Shown here: piece by piece, positions 1 to 7,488 of the stretch
Layout of the letters: the number at the start of each line of letters is the position of its first letter
Position numbering within the stretch: position 1 is the stretch's first letter
Origin: Zygnema cylindricum
Lineage: Eukaryota > Streptophyta > Zygnematophyceae > Zygnematales > Zygnemataceae
Reading direction: 5' to 3'
DNA length: 10,301 bases
Assembly: GCA_037447655.1 (NCBI GenBank)
Contig: JBBHKE010002069.1
Coordinates: 1 to 10,301, forward strand
The notes under the pieces: model-generated
The model's input: the letters and a program-made list of their open reading frames with translations, nothing else
What the model was told of the DNA's origin: nothing
The model's database searches: none
Translations under genes and position numbers: made by a program

Positions 1-190
1 GCAAGATACGAAGCATTGAGAATTTGAGAATTAAATCTTGAAGGTGTTGACTTTTGACATTGAAGATTTTGGAGTTAAAGAATTGGTAAGCTAAGAATTT
101 TACAATTTTTAGAATGTGAAATTGGTGATTTGGCAAGATGTGAAAAATTGAGAATTTGGGAATTCAATTTTTAACATTATGACATTTAAT
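1..190. repeat. degenerate tandem repeat, about 132-bp unit
   Basis: The words GCAAGAT, TTGAGAATTTGAGAATT and ACATT at 1-60 recur with substitutions at 133-180 (GCAAGAT, TTGAGAATTTGGGAATT, ACATT). This implies a diverged tandem duplication with a period near 132 bp, of which about one and a half units are visible. The array may continue to the left of the window. The sequence is AT-rich with no open frame of note. No function is implied. Confidence 0.5.
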
Positions 191-264
191 TGATTATGTA
201 TGATGGTGAATTGAGGCATCAGAGACTTGTATGTTAATGCCTCTAAGCTGGACTAAAAATAGGA

Positions 265-446
265 CCGTACAATTATCGCCGATAGTTATCGATATCGGTG
301 ATATCGCCGATAATAACCGATAAATATCGGTTATTTATCGGCGATAACACCGATAACGATATATCGTACCAATATATCGATTATCCGGTACCCGAAAAAA
401 GGTCCATATCGTTTATCGGCAAATCCTTACCGATACACAACACTAC
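265..446. repeat. CGATA-rich foldback repeat, copy 1 (putative MITE fragment)
   Basis: This is a dispersed repeat built from variants of CGATA/TATCG. Its core at 265-400 recurs at 2630-2766 with four substitutions and a one-base A-run indel by my count. Inside it, 303-345 is a near-perfect foldback: an arm reading ATCGCCGATAATAACCGAT, a loop AAAT, and the complementary arm with one extra base. Outer CGATA words extend the pairing to roughly 283-367. The right end, 429-446, read on the minus strand, is GTAGTGTTGTGTATCGGT. That matches 15 of 18 bases of the left terminus of the element at 7772-8155, so the two look like members of one transposon-derived family. I see no matching left terminus, so this copy is probably truncated. 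Membership of the hAT superfamily is a guess from the terminus only. Confidence 0.6.
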
Positions 447-993
447 TAAAACGTGTCAAGAAACCTATTGATACCACAACATCATCGCATTCAACTTTTA
501 CAGTAGACTAAATAATTCCAAACCTTCTATAGAAGCACAGTTGTTGACTTTCAAATTGCTGACTTCAACTCTGAAATAGGTTCTGCTCCAAGATATGGAA
601 AACTGCATTCAAGAGAGGTGTTGATCCAATAGCACACCATCCATCACTATTAGAGTTTATCATTGTAGTTTCAGGTACTGATTATTTGACCCGAAATAAA
701 CTATATTTCCCCCCAGCTCAGTATTCCTTGTTTGTTAACTTTAGGCGATCATCCTAGCCCCTGGTCAAGGGTTACGGTAGATAAACCTAGAGTATACACT
801 AATATACACTAACCTAGGAAGGGGTGCATTATGTGGCTAACTATAGTTTAGAGATGGGAGAGGAAATAGAGTAGACAGTAGAGAAGGCAGATTTAAACAA
901 CTTTAATGGAATTATAGAAGTAGGAATTACAATTGTCTCAAGGACATTTATCTATCCAAATAAAGCTGGATTCTCCTCCAATGACTATGTCAA
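447..993. other. intergenic spacer, no gene seen
   Basis: AT-rich sequence with frequent stops in all frames and no recognisable domain. The only local structure is a short direct repeat of TATACACTAA near 793-812, flanked by CCTAG words (about 786 and 814) that could pair as a small stem. I see no RNA gene or transposon end. Confidence 0.5.
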
Positions 994-1033
994 ATCTCCG
1001 TGATCTGTAATCTCCGTGATCTGTGATCTCTGT
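994..1033. repeat. 16-bp tandem repeat, 2.5 copies
   Basis: ATCTCCGTGATCTGTA (994-1009) is followed directly by ATCTCCGTGATCTGTG (1010-1025) and a partial third unit (1026-1033). One base differs between the two full units. It is a minisatellite-like slippage product with no visible coding role. Confidence 0.75.
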
Positions 1034-1845
1034 ACAATGTGCTTTTATGAAATAAACACCATCGCCTAAACAAATTGCTATCATGTGATTTGTGAGAGAG
1101 ATGGATCTCTTCCTATGTTTTGCACTCTACTTATGCTTGTGCACTCCTATCCAAATGATGTATGTGTGCACACTTGTGGTCTAATGCACGCCAAAATGTA
1201 CAAAGATAGCCGTCGGTGGCCGCGTCCCAAAATGTGTCAGTTTTCCGCCGAAAACGTATGTCATGGAATCGTCCCAAGATTCCGTACGATTCGATCTGAA
1301 CGTCCGTACAATATTGGCGCTCCGATTTCCGTACATAATATCGGCCGAGATCGTCTAAAATTAACATTGTCAAATGTCCTTGCTTTTTACATCTCCATTA
1401 TATTGTCCTCCTTGAGCCCACCTTTGTGATCGTGTGTTACTCCCGTTTGTTTCTCTCTTTTATGTGGTCCATCCGCTTCTCCACACTATTTCAAATCTCT
1501 CCTCACCAATTTCCCGCCAGCCTACTTCGAATTAGTACTTCTCAAATTATCACCTTCAAGCCTTTCAGATTCTTTTTCCTCGTCTTCCTCCCACAATAAA
1601 CCAAACTAGTACTTTGTCTCGTCCTCCTGCCTTCTCATCCTTCCATGGGCAACCTCATACTGCATGCCTAGGAAAAACCCAAAAAATTGAATGTTAGGAA
1701 ATTGATGAATACAAAATATTAGAAATAAAGATTAAAACAAAAAGGAAAGGGAAAATGGCAACTTTGTGGTCTTTTCCTATTTGTTTTTTTCCCCGTAGCA
1801 AAATACTGACATTTGCTTGTTTGTTCTTTTTTATTTTGTTTTCAG
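1034..1845. other. intergenic DNA with unrecognised ORF, no supported gene
   Basis: This stretch contains a 114-codon open frame on the plus strand (1085-1429). Its translation is rich in Cys, Arg and Pro, has no recognisable domain and is overlapped by an equally open antisense frame, so I treat it as chance. Positions 1430-1680 are pyrimidine-rich. Positions 1820-1845 form a T-rich tract ending in TTTTCAG, which resembles a plant 3' splice site (see the next entry). Confidence 0.4.
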
Positions 1846-1941
1846 CTTTCCCAATCGAGGTGGGAAGAAGTGTGCCCAAAAATGGAGGAAGAGGAGTTCC
1901 AAAAGCTTTGGGAAAAACTTGTAGTGTTGGAGAAGCGATGA
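1846..1941 (+). other. possible terminal exon of an unknown gene
   Basis: A strong pyrimidine tract ending in TTTTCAG at 1845 is followed by a frame open for 31 codons up to TGA at 1939-1941. The peptide contains RWEEVCPKMEEEEF and continues QKLWEKLVVLEKR. This gives an acidic-to-basic helical segment with Trp and Leu spacing unlike the low-complexity translations nearby. A local start codon at 1882 would give only 19 residues. I found no upstream exon or donor that joins to it and do not recognise a family. It may be a last exon, a gene fragment, or chance. Confidence 0.2.
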
Positions 1942-1985
1942 AATCGACGAACAATCTCGATGGAATTCGATTTCCTCCATAATGT

Positions 1986-2160
1986 TACGATTCATTGAAA
2001 GAATCGTACGCACGCGGAATTAGTTTGATTTCGCGAAAGAAAAACTGTACTTTCTTGAATATACCGAAAGTACAGTAACGTGAAAGTTCTATAGGTTTCG
2101 CGAAATGAATTTGTCGTTTCGTTTCGCGTCTAGAATTTTCGTACGTCTAGTTTAGTACGA
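1986..2160. repeat. cluster of stem-loops and CG-centred palindromes
   Basis: Several dyads lie close together. TACGATTC (1986-1993) pairs with GAATCGTA (2001-2008) around a 7-nt loop. The palindrome TTTCGCGAAA occurs at 2029-2038 and again at 2096-2105. ACTGTACTTTC (2044-2054) pairs perfectly with GAAAGTACAGT (2066-2076) around an 11-nt loop. Near 2140-2160, TCGTAC and GTACGA can also pair. The two TTTCGCGAAA sites bracket the 11-bp stem-loop almost symmetrically. There is no coding sequence here. The arrangement resembles a transposon-derived foldback, but I see no terminal repeats with target duplications. Confidence 0.55.
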
Positions 2161-2290
2161 CAGTACTTCTACTTTTGTCTAGTACTTTCGTTTTGGTTTG
2201 TCGTTTTGCAATGTTTCAGTCCTTAGTGAAATTTAGAGTGTTCTAGCTTAATCTAGAAATAGGACCAAGAAATATCGAATATGTCATAAA

Positions 2291-2320
2291 TAACGCCATG
2301 TACCGCCATGTAACGCCATA
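2291..2320. repeat. 10-bp tandem repeat, three copies
   Basis: TAACGCCATG, TACCGCCATG and TAACGCCATA follow one another without spacing, with one substitution in each of the last two units. A short slippage repeat. Confidence 0.75.
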
Positions 2321-2523
2321 TAATGTATACGGAATCTGCGACAATAGCTCATAATCGTCCAAAATTCAACCTATGCATTTATTTTGCCCGACCTTATTTC
2401 AGATCGTTTGGTATATGGATTGAAAAGGCATTAAAGAAAAAAGGTACAGTCAAAAGGACATTCAGGAAGGGTATGGAAGTGTGGAACCCAAGTAAAACCC
2501 CCTTAACTTAGAAATAATCAAGG

Positions 2524-2539
2524 AAAAATCGCGATTTTT
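2524..2539. repeat. 16-bp perfect palindrome
   Basis: AAAAATCGCGATTTTT is its own reverse complement. It lies about 100 bp left of the second CGATA repeat. It could be a protein-binding dyad or part of a foldback element; the sequence does not decide. Confidence 0.5.
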
Positions 2540-2608
2540 TACCGAAATCAGGGGAAAGGGGGTCCACTGCACGTCCGGCGGAATAACACGTACAGTTGAG
2601 TGTACTGG

Positions 2609-2635
2609 CCGTACATTTTTATGTACGGTCCGTAC
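2609..2635. repeat. GTAC-type hairpin abutting CGATA repeat copy 2
   Basis: CCGTACAT (2609-2616), TTTT, ATGTACGG (2621-2628) form a perfect 8-bp stem with a 4-nt loop. The overlapping GTACGG-T-CCGTAC (2623-2635) is a second palindrome that ends inside the first bases of the CGATA repeat. Copy 1 has an unrelated left flank, so this structure belongs to the insertion context or to a separate element next to copy 2. Confidence 0.6.
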
Positions 2636-2766
2636 AATTATCGCCGATAGTTATCGATATCGGTGATATCGCCGATAATAACCGATAAATATCGGTTATT
2701 TATTGGCGATAACACCGATAACGATATGTCGTACCAATATATTGATTATCAGGTACCCGAAAAAAA
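2630..2766. repeat. CGATA-rich foldback repeat, copy 2
   Basis: A direct-orientation copy of 265-400, offset by 2365 bp. By eye there are four substitutions (three in the right half, one in the central foldback) and one extra A before the GG that follows. The central hairpin is at about 2668-2710. Homology fades after 2770, and the TAGTGTTG-type terminus seen to the right of copy 1 is absent. The high identity suggests a recent duplication or transposition relative to the surrounding DNA. The spacing and missing TG..CA ends argue against a pair of LTRs. Confidence 0.7.
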
Positions 2767-2769
2767 GGC

Positions 2770-4960
2770 CCCACATCGGTTGTAATTACACTTTCTGTTG
2801 GTGTTGATGTTTTGATGTTTTGCTTGCTGGGTTTTGCTTTTTTGGGTATTTCGATTTCCTTGCCATCCTTTCGTATTTTCGTCGGTTTTGCCTTGATTTT
2901 CCTTTTTGTTTATTCCCTTCTCATGTGGTTCTTTCAGTTTTAGAAATGCTACTTCATTTTGTTCCTATGGACTCAGATGGTTTACCATCGCGCTTTTTAA
3001 TAGAGTCGCCCCACTAATGTGAACACCTGGAGTATGATCAATCAATCAATTCATGGGTTTTTATATTTTTTAGTGTTTTTGCGGTTTAAGGTTTTTTAGG
3101 ATTTTTAAGGTTTAGGGTTTTTTTAGGACCACCTAAGGAGTTTGTGAGGCGGTGGTTCAGAACATTCTGGATTTGTTTTAACTCCATTCAAAGTGAGGAG
3201 TTTCTCCAGGTCGAGGTTTGGAATTCTTTTACGCATAGTTCACTTTACAGTTCCTGGCCCCGCTCTCTGTTATTTTTTTTTCAATCGTGCGACCATCTAT
3301 TTTTTGTTTTGCAGTTTTTAGGTTCTCGGCTAAAAGTCAACTAGTTTTCCTTTCCTTAGTAATCTTTAGAAATACTCTTAGAGAAACCCATACTTTTGTC
3401 CTTACTCATTTCAGGCTGTAGATTTTTGGTTGCGGATCAAAGTCTTCTACCAAACACTTACAAGAACTAAAGATTCTATTTTCAATTGTGATGCTTGGTT
3501 ACCTTCGAATTTCTTTTCAAAGTTTTCTTTCCTCCCGTCTCCCTCTCAGTCTTCAGGTATCAGCTTTTAAGGCATCTGAGTGCTAGAATGCCCACTAGAC
3601 TCAACTTCGTTTTGACTATTTTTTTTTCTCAACTTCATTTGTGTCTATTTTTTTCGTCTCAACTCTACCGATCTGCCAAAGAACACTTCCCAGCATTCCC
3701 CAAACCCTAAGTTGGTTTTCCTGTTTTGCCTACAAAATTGACCACTTAAATCTTGACCTCACAAATACTTGTTTCTGACACCTATCATGTCATTGCTTTC
3801 AACTTCAACAATTGTGACTACAGCATCGTTCAACAGGTCATGGCCCGGGAAGCATTTGATAAAAAACTGGGTCCTTTGGCCTGAATCAAACACCTCTTCC
3901 TATCGCAAGCTAGGGAGTAGAGTCTAATTCCTGTCGACAATTTCATCAAGAAGTGAAACCAGTTGTGAACAGCAATTGCAGTTTTCTTAGAGAGCTGCGT
4001 TTGATCTTAACTATTAGTCACCATTTGACCTCACAAGCACCTCACCTCTTCCAGCCTTCACTTCATCTCTGAGTTCCCAAAAGTCCCTCTTCGACATCTT
4101 ATAAATTTAGTTCTGCCGAGGAGCCTTCAATTAAAATACAAAAATAAAAAAAAAAATCCATCTCTTTCCATCTTAGGAAAGGGTTTGGGTTTTATTTCCT
4201 AGTATTTCTCACGCAAAATTGAGATCAAGTGAGAGCAAGTGTCACCATAATCTGTGTGAATATCTAAATCAACCCTTTGCCATTTGGAGGCAAAATGCTC
4301 GCTAACTTATTGTATTTGCACATCCCTGGTATTTCACTATTTTCCTGATTTGATTGAAAAGTTTACCCAGAAACAAAATACTCATTAAACTCGGCTAACC
4401 CTCGTTGCTGGTTTCATTCAGATGGGGTGGATTTAAGAAAAATTGAAATCCATTCACCAATTAAACGCAGATATGGTCATAGCATCAGAGGCATAAATCC
4501 GTACAAGTTTTCAAGTTCCGGGAAACAATTTGCCCGTTAGATGTCAGATTTAGTTCGGCCGGTAAATGTTGATCCGGCAGTCAAAACCTCCCGGGTCAGG
4601 ACAAATAAGGTCCTTGCTTAACAACCAAAACCAGCTACGGTCGTCAGTCTTTCCAGCGACATAAAAAAAAACATTTCCATAAAATACCAGCTCCAGCTTT
4701 ATATTGGGAAACCAATACCAAACACCACAAATTTACTCACATGTGCGCAAAAACTTTTCTTTGTAAAATCGATATCATATTAGGAAACATGAAACAAAAG
4801 ACCAGCTACCTAATCTACAGACCAATGGGTCAAAACAAGCCAATAAATAAATAAAAACCCAGTAAAAATCAAATAACTTCTAGAAAACTGCAATCTTAGC
4901 AAAAATATCAAAAATAGTTCAGGAATTAACTGAACCAAAAATCCCCCCAGAGAATATCAA
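2770..4960. other. long T-rich to AT-rich spacer, no supported gene
   Basis: From about 2790 to 3720 the plus strand is strongly T-rich, and the ORFs present (2820-3017, 3144-3344, 3495-3710) translate to Phe, Leu and Ser-rich low-complexity peptides, as expected from T-rich DNA. A telo-box AAACCCTAA lies at 3702-3710. The word TTGACCTCACAA occurs twice (3752-3763 and 4025-4036). A TATAAAT word at about 4102 has no gene downstream. From 4130 to 4960 the sequence is A-rich with frequent stops. Nothing here supports a coding exon, though undetected small exons or a non-coding transcript cannot be excluded. Confidence 0.45.
3083..3127 (+). repeat. degenerate plant telomere-like tract
   Basis: Words of the form GGTTTAAGG, TTTTTTAGG, ATTTTTAAGG, TTTAGGG and TTTTTTTAGG follow one another. 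Only one exact TTTAGGG unit is present and the spacing is irregular, so this is an eroded interstitial telomere-like tract or a T-rich tract that resembles one. Confidence 0.35.
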
Positions 4961-5263
4961 AAAATGTTCTTAAACAGGCCTTCTACTCGTACTGAGACCA
5001 GATTTGTATCGTTGAGAGTGGGACTTCTGTCCCATTATCCAGGGTCCGGCTAAATTCTCTACAATACAGAGAGCCTGCAGTCCCGTTTGCATCAGCGTAA
5101 AACAAATTGTCTTAAAAGAATAAACCTTCCTACATAAATCACCTCCAAATGACCTGAACCAGGCTTTCCCACACATTATTTTTATCTACAGCTTTCTCGA
5201 AACATTATTTCTCTGTTTGCCTCTGATCTCTTTCCCTTCCTTATCATCTCCGCAGTTGACATT
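4961..5263 (-). other. presumed 3' flank of the XTH-like gene
   Basis: This stretch lies directly downstream of the last XTH-like codons on the minus strand and should include its 3' UTR. I see no exact AATAAA on the minus strand here, only weaker AAATAATG-like words near 5170-5210. A 68-codon minus-strand frame (4970-5176) shows no family features. Confidence 0.3.
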
Positions 5264-6959
5264 TCAAGCTGACATCAATTCCGAGTGGCAAACACTCTCA
5301 CCATGCAATCCTTCCGTGAAGTTACTTGACATTGGACCATAGCAAGTGTCGTCGTCGGTAAGCATACATCCTTATTCTGTTTTTCTTACTCAAAGCTCCT
5401 GACCGCGTCCACTTTCCCAAGCATTTGGGTGTTCTCCTTTTGATCCAGCGGCAAGTGTTTGACAAGTCCATTGCTGAGATGGCGAAGTTAAAGGGACCTT
5501 TGCTGTAATCAGCCCTGGATTCGTCCCCCGTCAGTAGCCCAGGATGAAGCATCCCATTGAGAAATCTGCTCCAAAAACCAACCCTTCCATCCAAACTTAA
5601 TCTCTTTCCCTTTGATTTCCTCTGTTACTGACTCATTTCATCAATGGATTGTTCAATAAATCACACCAAACAAAAGAAGATGGATTTATAAACTCTGCAT
5701 ATAAAATCCAAACTGCGAACTTACCTGTATATACATTGGTTTGTTGGGGTATCTGGTATTTTTCCGATATTTCGCAGTCTCTCTCAGAGGAACGCCATTC
5801 ACAAACCACTGAATATGAGTAGCGGTCCATCGAATGGTGTAAGTGTTGAATTTTGCTGCTGGATCAAACCAAAGCGAAAACTGCAAAGAAGTTTACAACA
5901 TACGAAGTAGATTAATGAACATACCTGACCGCAGACGAAATTCACTAAACAATGTAAACAAAGTTAGCAAACAAACATTTAGATCTGATCTCGTGAAAGA
6001 TTGACTGAAATCGACGACTATGCAAGTAGACTTGAATGTCATCAAAGACTTCACAAAAAACCCAGATGGTTTAGACACAGAAAACAATTGTCAAAGAAAA
6101 TGAATACTGCTATACGAAATGCGCATCCCAATGCTGATCTCTACATTTGACTCAACTATTTTGCAAAAGAATCATAAAACTCACTCCTTCTTCATGTATG
6201 CCTTGTCCCCCTCCCTTGGGCGTAATAGTTAGTAGCAAAGACAATTTTCTTGGACTCCGTATGCCCTAAAAACTCGAGATCAATTTCATCCCGTGTCTTC
6301 ACCGCATTCCGAGATGACCTTTGAGAAACAGAAGTGAGGAAGACCGCTGAAACGATTCCCGCAGAAAATCCATAAGGAAGTTTAATTCTAAACGAGAAAC
6401 TTCCGTACATAAAGCGCTGATAAGTCTCCGCACCTGAAATAAAACAGGCACGACACAGTCAGAACGGCTCCGAAGTCAAATAGCACCGATGTTCACATAA
6501 GGGTGGCGTTGAAAGTCAAATGCAGATACAAACAGAGAGTGACTTACACATAAACTTTCCAAAACAGTTTGGAAAACGAGTATGAGACTGTCAATGGGCA
6601 CAGAAGTTGCAACACATTAATCGATTGTAAAGGCAGTAATCAAATCTCATTCATAGATCTTTAGCAACCAACCACAGAACGAGCAGAGGCAATCGGAAAT
6701 TTCGTAACAATCTTCACTATATGCAGCGAAATGGAAATATAAATTAGCTCAGATGTGAACAAGGCAAGCACTTACTGGATGACTGATATTGCAGCTTCGA
6801 AAACACGACTGTGCCATTGCTAAATGTAGTCACAAGATTCGGTGATAGCACCTCGAAATTCCTCTTCAGTAAACTTCCAGCTTTACGAAATTTACCGTGG
6901 CAGGAGACAGTCATTGCTGCCACCATGGCCACAAAGAACAAAACTTTCAACATTGCCAT
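5264..6959 (-). pseudogene. XTH-like GH16 xyloglucan endotransglucosylase/hydrolase, frame-broken
   Basis: XTH enzymes cut and rejoin xyloglucan in the cell wall. Exon 1 (6776-6959) starts at an ATG in the context GGAAATGG and encodes a signal peptide (about residues 1-22, hydrophobic LFFVAMVAAM) plus the first strands. Exon 2 (6185-6433) carries FRIKLPYGFSAGIV and the catalytic DEIDLEFLG (nucleophile Glu111, acid/base Glu115). EIDLE lacks the laminarinase-type extra residue, as in XTH/EG16 enzymes. Exon 3 (5725-5880) encodes FSLWFDPAAKFNTY and NKPMYIQ. Exon 4 (from 5565) opens with QWDASSWATDG, then DYSKGPF and an XET_C-like tail. Introns are GTAAGT..TTTCAG, GTGAGT..TTGCAG and GTAAGT..GAGCAG. 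The exon total, near 295 codons, is normal for the family. As written, exon 2 hits TGA at 6192-6194 after residue 141, and exon 4 changes frame several times. It is a pseudogene or an inaccurate sequence; the family call is firm. I cannot tell XTH from the related EG16 group with certainty. Confidence 0.85.
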
Positions 6960-7019
6960 TTCCTTCCCTCTCCCACGCTGAGTCCGGATCAGACCTCAGC
7001 TCCAACAGGCGAGCTCCTA

Positions 7020-7190
7020 ATGATATTATTCTCTACCTATCTATCTCTCCCTCCCTATCCCTCACGCTCCCCTCCTCTCTGTGAATGTGTCTCGCTCTCT
7101 ACCTCTACCACTCTCTCTCTCTCTCTATATTTCTTAAGCTATCCCTCCCTCCCTCCCTCCCTCTCGTCTCGTTCTCACTCTATATGTCAC
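7020..7190 (-). promoter_or_regulatory. GA-rich leader/promoter microsatellites of the XTH-like gene
   Basis: On the plus strand this is nearly pure pyrimidine, with (CT)7 at 7111-7124 and (TCCC)5 at 7142-7161. Read in the gene's direction it is (GA)n and (GGGA)n, 60-230 bp upstream of the start codon at 6959. GA repeats in plant leaders and promoters are known binding sites for BBR/BPC GAGA factors. A weak TATA-like CATATAG on the minus strand (7180-7186) sits just upstream of the repeats. Another candidate, CTATATTA, lies near 7266-7273. The start of transcription cannot be fixed from sequence alone. Confidence 0.4.
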
Positions 7191-7411
7191 GGTAGATAGA
7201 TCAACAGCCTGCCTCAAGTTTGCGGCTGTAGCTTTTAGACCTCTGGCATTGCACAATCATTTCTTAATATAGTTGCCTACGGGGTGTTGGACCCCGGATG
7301 CAAAGGATTCCCAGCTGCAACCACGTTAAAGTCTCCTGGCGTTTGGTGGACATTTCGCGGAAGCAGCAGACGAATACCGGACGCAAAATTTTAGTGATGT
7401 GCAGTACAAAG
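7191..7411. other. upstream flank of the XTH-like gene
   Basis: About 220 bp of mixed composition with no repeat or ORF of note. It is probably distal promoter of the XTH-like gene if that gene is or was active. I see no further regulatory motif that I would defend. Confidence 0.3.
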
Positions 7412-7480
7412 TTGCAAGATTCAGTACAGTACAGTACAGTATACTGAACCTTGCAATTTTTCGCAACTATTACAGTACTG
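7412..7480. repeat. CAGTA tandem repeat inside an inverted repeat
   Basis: CAGTA is repeated four times head to tail (7422-7441). The flanks TTGCAAGATTCAGTA (7412-7426) and TACTGAACCTTGCAA (7442-7456) pair at 14 of 15 positions, so the CAGTA array sits in the loop and upper stem of a hairpin. The palindrome CAGTACTG follows near 7473-7480. The 10-mer TGTACTGGCC just after it (7479-7488) also occurs at 2601-2610 next to CGATA copy 2, hinting at a shared repeat family. Confidence 0.55.
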
Positions 7481-7488
7481 TACTGGCC

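Noticed and set aside
1085-1429. 114-codon plus-strand ORF
   Set aside because: It is overlapped by an 80-codon antisense frame, has no recognisable domain and is rich in Cys, Arg and Pro in a repeat-like region.
1694-1982. Overlapping ORFs on both strands (86 and 75 codons)
   Set aside because: Both cross the T-rich tract and translate to low-complexity Phe/Lys stretches. Only the part after the acceptor-like site is kept, as a weak exon candidate.
265-2769. Idea that the two CGATA copies are LTRs of a 2.5-kb retrotransposon
   Set aside because: They lack TG..CA ends and target duplications. There is no primer-binding site, polypurine tract, or gag or pol frame between them.
2820-3710. Three Phe/Leu/Ser-rich plus-strand ORFs that look like membrane peptides
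   Set aside because: Hydrophobicity is explained by T-rich DNA. There is no start context, conserved motif or splice pattern.
3839-3883. Frame beginning ATGGCCCGGGAAGC after an ACAG word, possible small exon
   Set aside because: Only about 14 codons, a weak pyrimidine tract and no partner exons.
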